NCBI GenBank assembly: GCA_035508495.1
Contig: DATJMX010000022.1
Span: 1-44,138, forward strand
Source of the DNA: Candidatus Binataceae bacterium
GTDB lineage: Bacteria > Desulfobacterota > Binatia > Binatales > Binataceae
Direction: 5' to 3'
Length of the DNA: 44,138 nt
The translations under genes and the position numbers were made by a program. Positions 43,038-44,138 of the stretch are shown piece after piece. The notes under the pieces are model-generated. The model saw nothing but the letters and a program-made list of their open reading frames with translations, was not told the origin of the DNA and made no database searches. Each line of letters begins with the position of its first letter. The stretch's first letter is position 1.

Positions 43038-43670
43038 ATGACCAAGAAACACAACGACCACGAAGACGGGCATCAGGAACACGACCCTGCACATCCGCAT
43101 GGCCACGGCCATGAGCATCAGCACGCTCAGGATCCTGCTGGCGATGGGCCAGTTGGCGATGAAGCTGCGCTGAGGGCGGAGCTTGAAGCCAAGGATAAGG
43201 AGCTCACGGAGCTCAAGGACAAGTACCTGCGCGCTCTGGCGGACTTCGAGAACGGCCGCAAGCGGCTTCGCCAGCAGAGCGAGGAATCGGCCAAGCTGCA
43301 AAAGGAAGCCGTGCTCCGCGACGTGCTGCCGATCGTCGATAACCTCGAGCGGGCGCTCGAAGCGGCGCGCGGAAAAAGCGACGCCAACACGATTATCCAG
43401 GGGGTCGAGATGGTCGTGCGGTCGTTGCTCGATTTCCTGCGAATCCACGGCGTGACGCCGGTTGCGGCGGTCGGGCAGTCCTTCGACCCCAATCTGCACG
43501 AGGCTGTCGATCACGTGGAAAGCGATTCGCACGCGCCGAACACGATCGTGGCGGAGTTCCATCGCGGCTATCAGATCGGCGACCGGACACTGCGTCCGGC
43601 GCGGGTCTCGGTTGCCAAGGGGAAGGGGTCTAACGGCGGCAGTACGGAGCGAAATCCGGGCGAAGATTAG
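43038..43670 (+). CDS. grpE: nucleotide exchange factor GrpE with His-rich N-terminus
   Basis: This 210-residue GrpE is the nucleotide exchange factor for DnaK. Residues 60-110 form the coiled-coil dimerisation helix (KDKELTELKDKYLRALADFE). The beta-wing domain includes GVTPVAAVGQSFDPNLHEAV and the end segment GYQIGDRTLRPARVSV. Before this, residues 5-29 hold ten histidines, which is unusual for GrpE. The ATG at 43038 is used. A GTG at 43017 would add seven residues. It follows hrcA by 108 bases and precedes dnaK by 62. Confidence 0.93.
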   Translation: MTKKHNDHEDGHQEHDPAHPHGHGHEHQHAQDPAGDGPVGDEAALRAELEAKDKELTELKDKYLRALADFENGRKRLRQQSEESAKLQKEAVLRDVLPIVDNLERALEAARGKSDANTIIQGVEMVVRSLLDFLRIHGVTPVAAVGQSFDPNLHEAVDHVESDSHAPNTIVAEFHRGYQIGDRTLRPARVSVAKGKGSNGGSTERNPGED

Positions 43671-43732
43671 CCGCTAAGCATTGAAATCGCAGCAATCGTG
43701 ATTATCTCAATATCAAAGGACCGTTAAGAAAA

Positions 43733-44138
43733 ATGGCAAAAGTAATCGGCATCGACCTGGGCACGACGAATAGCTGCGTTGCGGTAATGGAAGGCGGCGA
43801 CCCCGTCGTTATCGCGAACTCAGAAGGCAGCAGGACCACGCCCTCGGTGGTGGCATTCACCGAAGCGGGCGAGCGGCTCGTTGGCCAGATCGCGCGCCGC
43901 CAGGCAATTACCAATCCGACCAATACCGTCTTCGCGATCAAGCGCCTGATGGGCCGCAGGTTCGAAGACGCCGAAGTGCAGAAGGCGCTCAAGGTTCTGC
44001 CCTACAAAGTGGTGAAGAACGACGACGGCGCCGCGTGGGTGGAAATCCGCGGCAAGAAGTATAGCCCGCCCGAGATTTCGGCTTTCGTGCTTCAGAAGAT
44101 GAAGCAGACCGCCGAGGATTATCTCGGCGAGAAAGTCA
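43733..44138 (+). CDS. dnaK: chaperone DnaK (partial, N-terminal 135 residues)
   Basis: The Hsp70 ATPase domain starts [14 protein letters not shown] with the phosphate-1 loop, followed by [29 protein letters not shown] and [14 protein letters not shown]. The gene is cut by the window end, with no stop. The ATG at 43733 has AAAGGA 12 bases upstream. It is the third gene of the heat-shock cluster. Confidence 0.96.
   Translation, partial: MAKVIGIDLGTTNSCVAVMEGGDPVVIANSEGSRTTPSVVAFTEAGERLVGQIARRQAITNPTNTVFAIKRLMGRRFEDAEVQKALKVLPYKVVKNDDGAAWVEIRGKKYSPPEISAFVLQKMKQTAEDYLGEKV

Noticed and set aside
1..44138. CRISPR array, prophage or complete insertion sequence
   Set aside because: No regularly spaced direct repeats, no phage structural or integrase genes, and no transposase in the window.

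Overview
The window is a stretch of bacterial chromosome, GC-rich for most of its length, from a Gram-negative organism. It encodes prolipoprotein diacylglyceryl transferase, a lipobox-bearing lipoprotein, a C-terminal processing protease and several secreted proteins. The mix of genes (a zinc-ribbon/cyclase/ATPase/TPR protein, a TetR plus ferritin-like di-iron pair, crotonase, DUF2231, a TlpA-like thioredoxin) reads like an uncultured soil-type lineage near the old Deltaproteobacteria, possibly Binatota. That placement is inference from gene content only. No phage, CRISPR array, rRNA or complete insertion sequence is visible.

Left edge (1-4000): an accessory-looking block that is visibly less GC-rich than the rest. 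It has a tRNA-Val(GAC)-like sequence whose 3' third is destroyed, a short TPR protein, about 660 bases without a convincing gene, and a large membrane-anchored TPR protein. From 4 to 16 kb: a membrane protein of unknown function, an AI-2E-family permease, a 1082-residue cyclase/ATPase/TPR protein, a short-chain dehydrogenase, a chain of four hairpins, a CCA-adding/poly(A) polymerase-type gene, and a nucleoside-type ABC cassette (ATPase plus two permeases, no binding protein).

From 16 to 21 kb: a VOC protein and a small CxxC protein face a reverse-strand RNA-quality operon (dtd, a DUF1285-like gene, trmL) across a MITE-like inverted-repeat element. Then comes an envelope run (lgt, tlpA-like, ctpA) closed by a strong bidirectional terminator. 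From 21.7 to 25 kb lies the biotin operon bioF-bioA-bioD. From 25.3 to 28.9 kb lie xseA-xseB, tlyA and a ROK kinase.

From 29 to 34 kb are mostly envelope genes: a LysM protein, a 62-residue cysteine-rich secreted peptide, a secreted Cys/His protein, a DUF2231 membrane protein, crotonase, a CPBP protease-like protein and a proline/glycine-rich lipoprotein. From 34 to 38.7 kb are a TetR/di-iron pair with a candidate operator, an MFS transporter, an AbrB/PIN toxin-antitoxin pair with a frameshifted antitoxin, and a repeat protein with poly-His and poly-Gly runs. The right end has a reverse-strand operon (VWA protein, GNAT acetyltransferase, amidohydrolase) diverging from the heat-shock cluster hrcA-grpE-dnaK. 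DnaK is cut by the window end.

The most promising unexplained items are the MITE-like element (16364-16509), the hairpin chain before cca, the cysteine-rich peptide and its secreted neighbours, the frameshifted antitoxin, the repeat/poly-His protein, and grpE, which has a histidine-rich N-terminus and a hairpin ending three bases before its start codon. I did not find a clearly new multi-gene defence or biosynthetic system.
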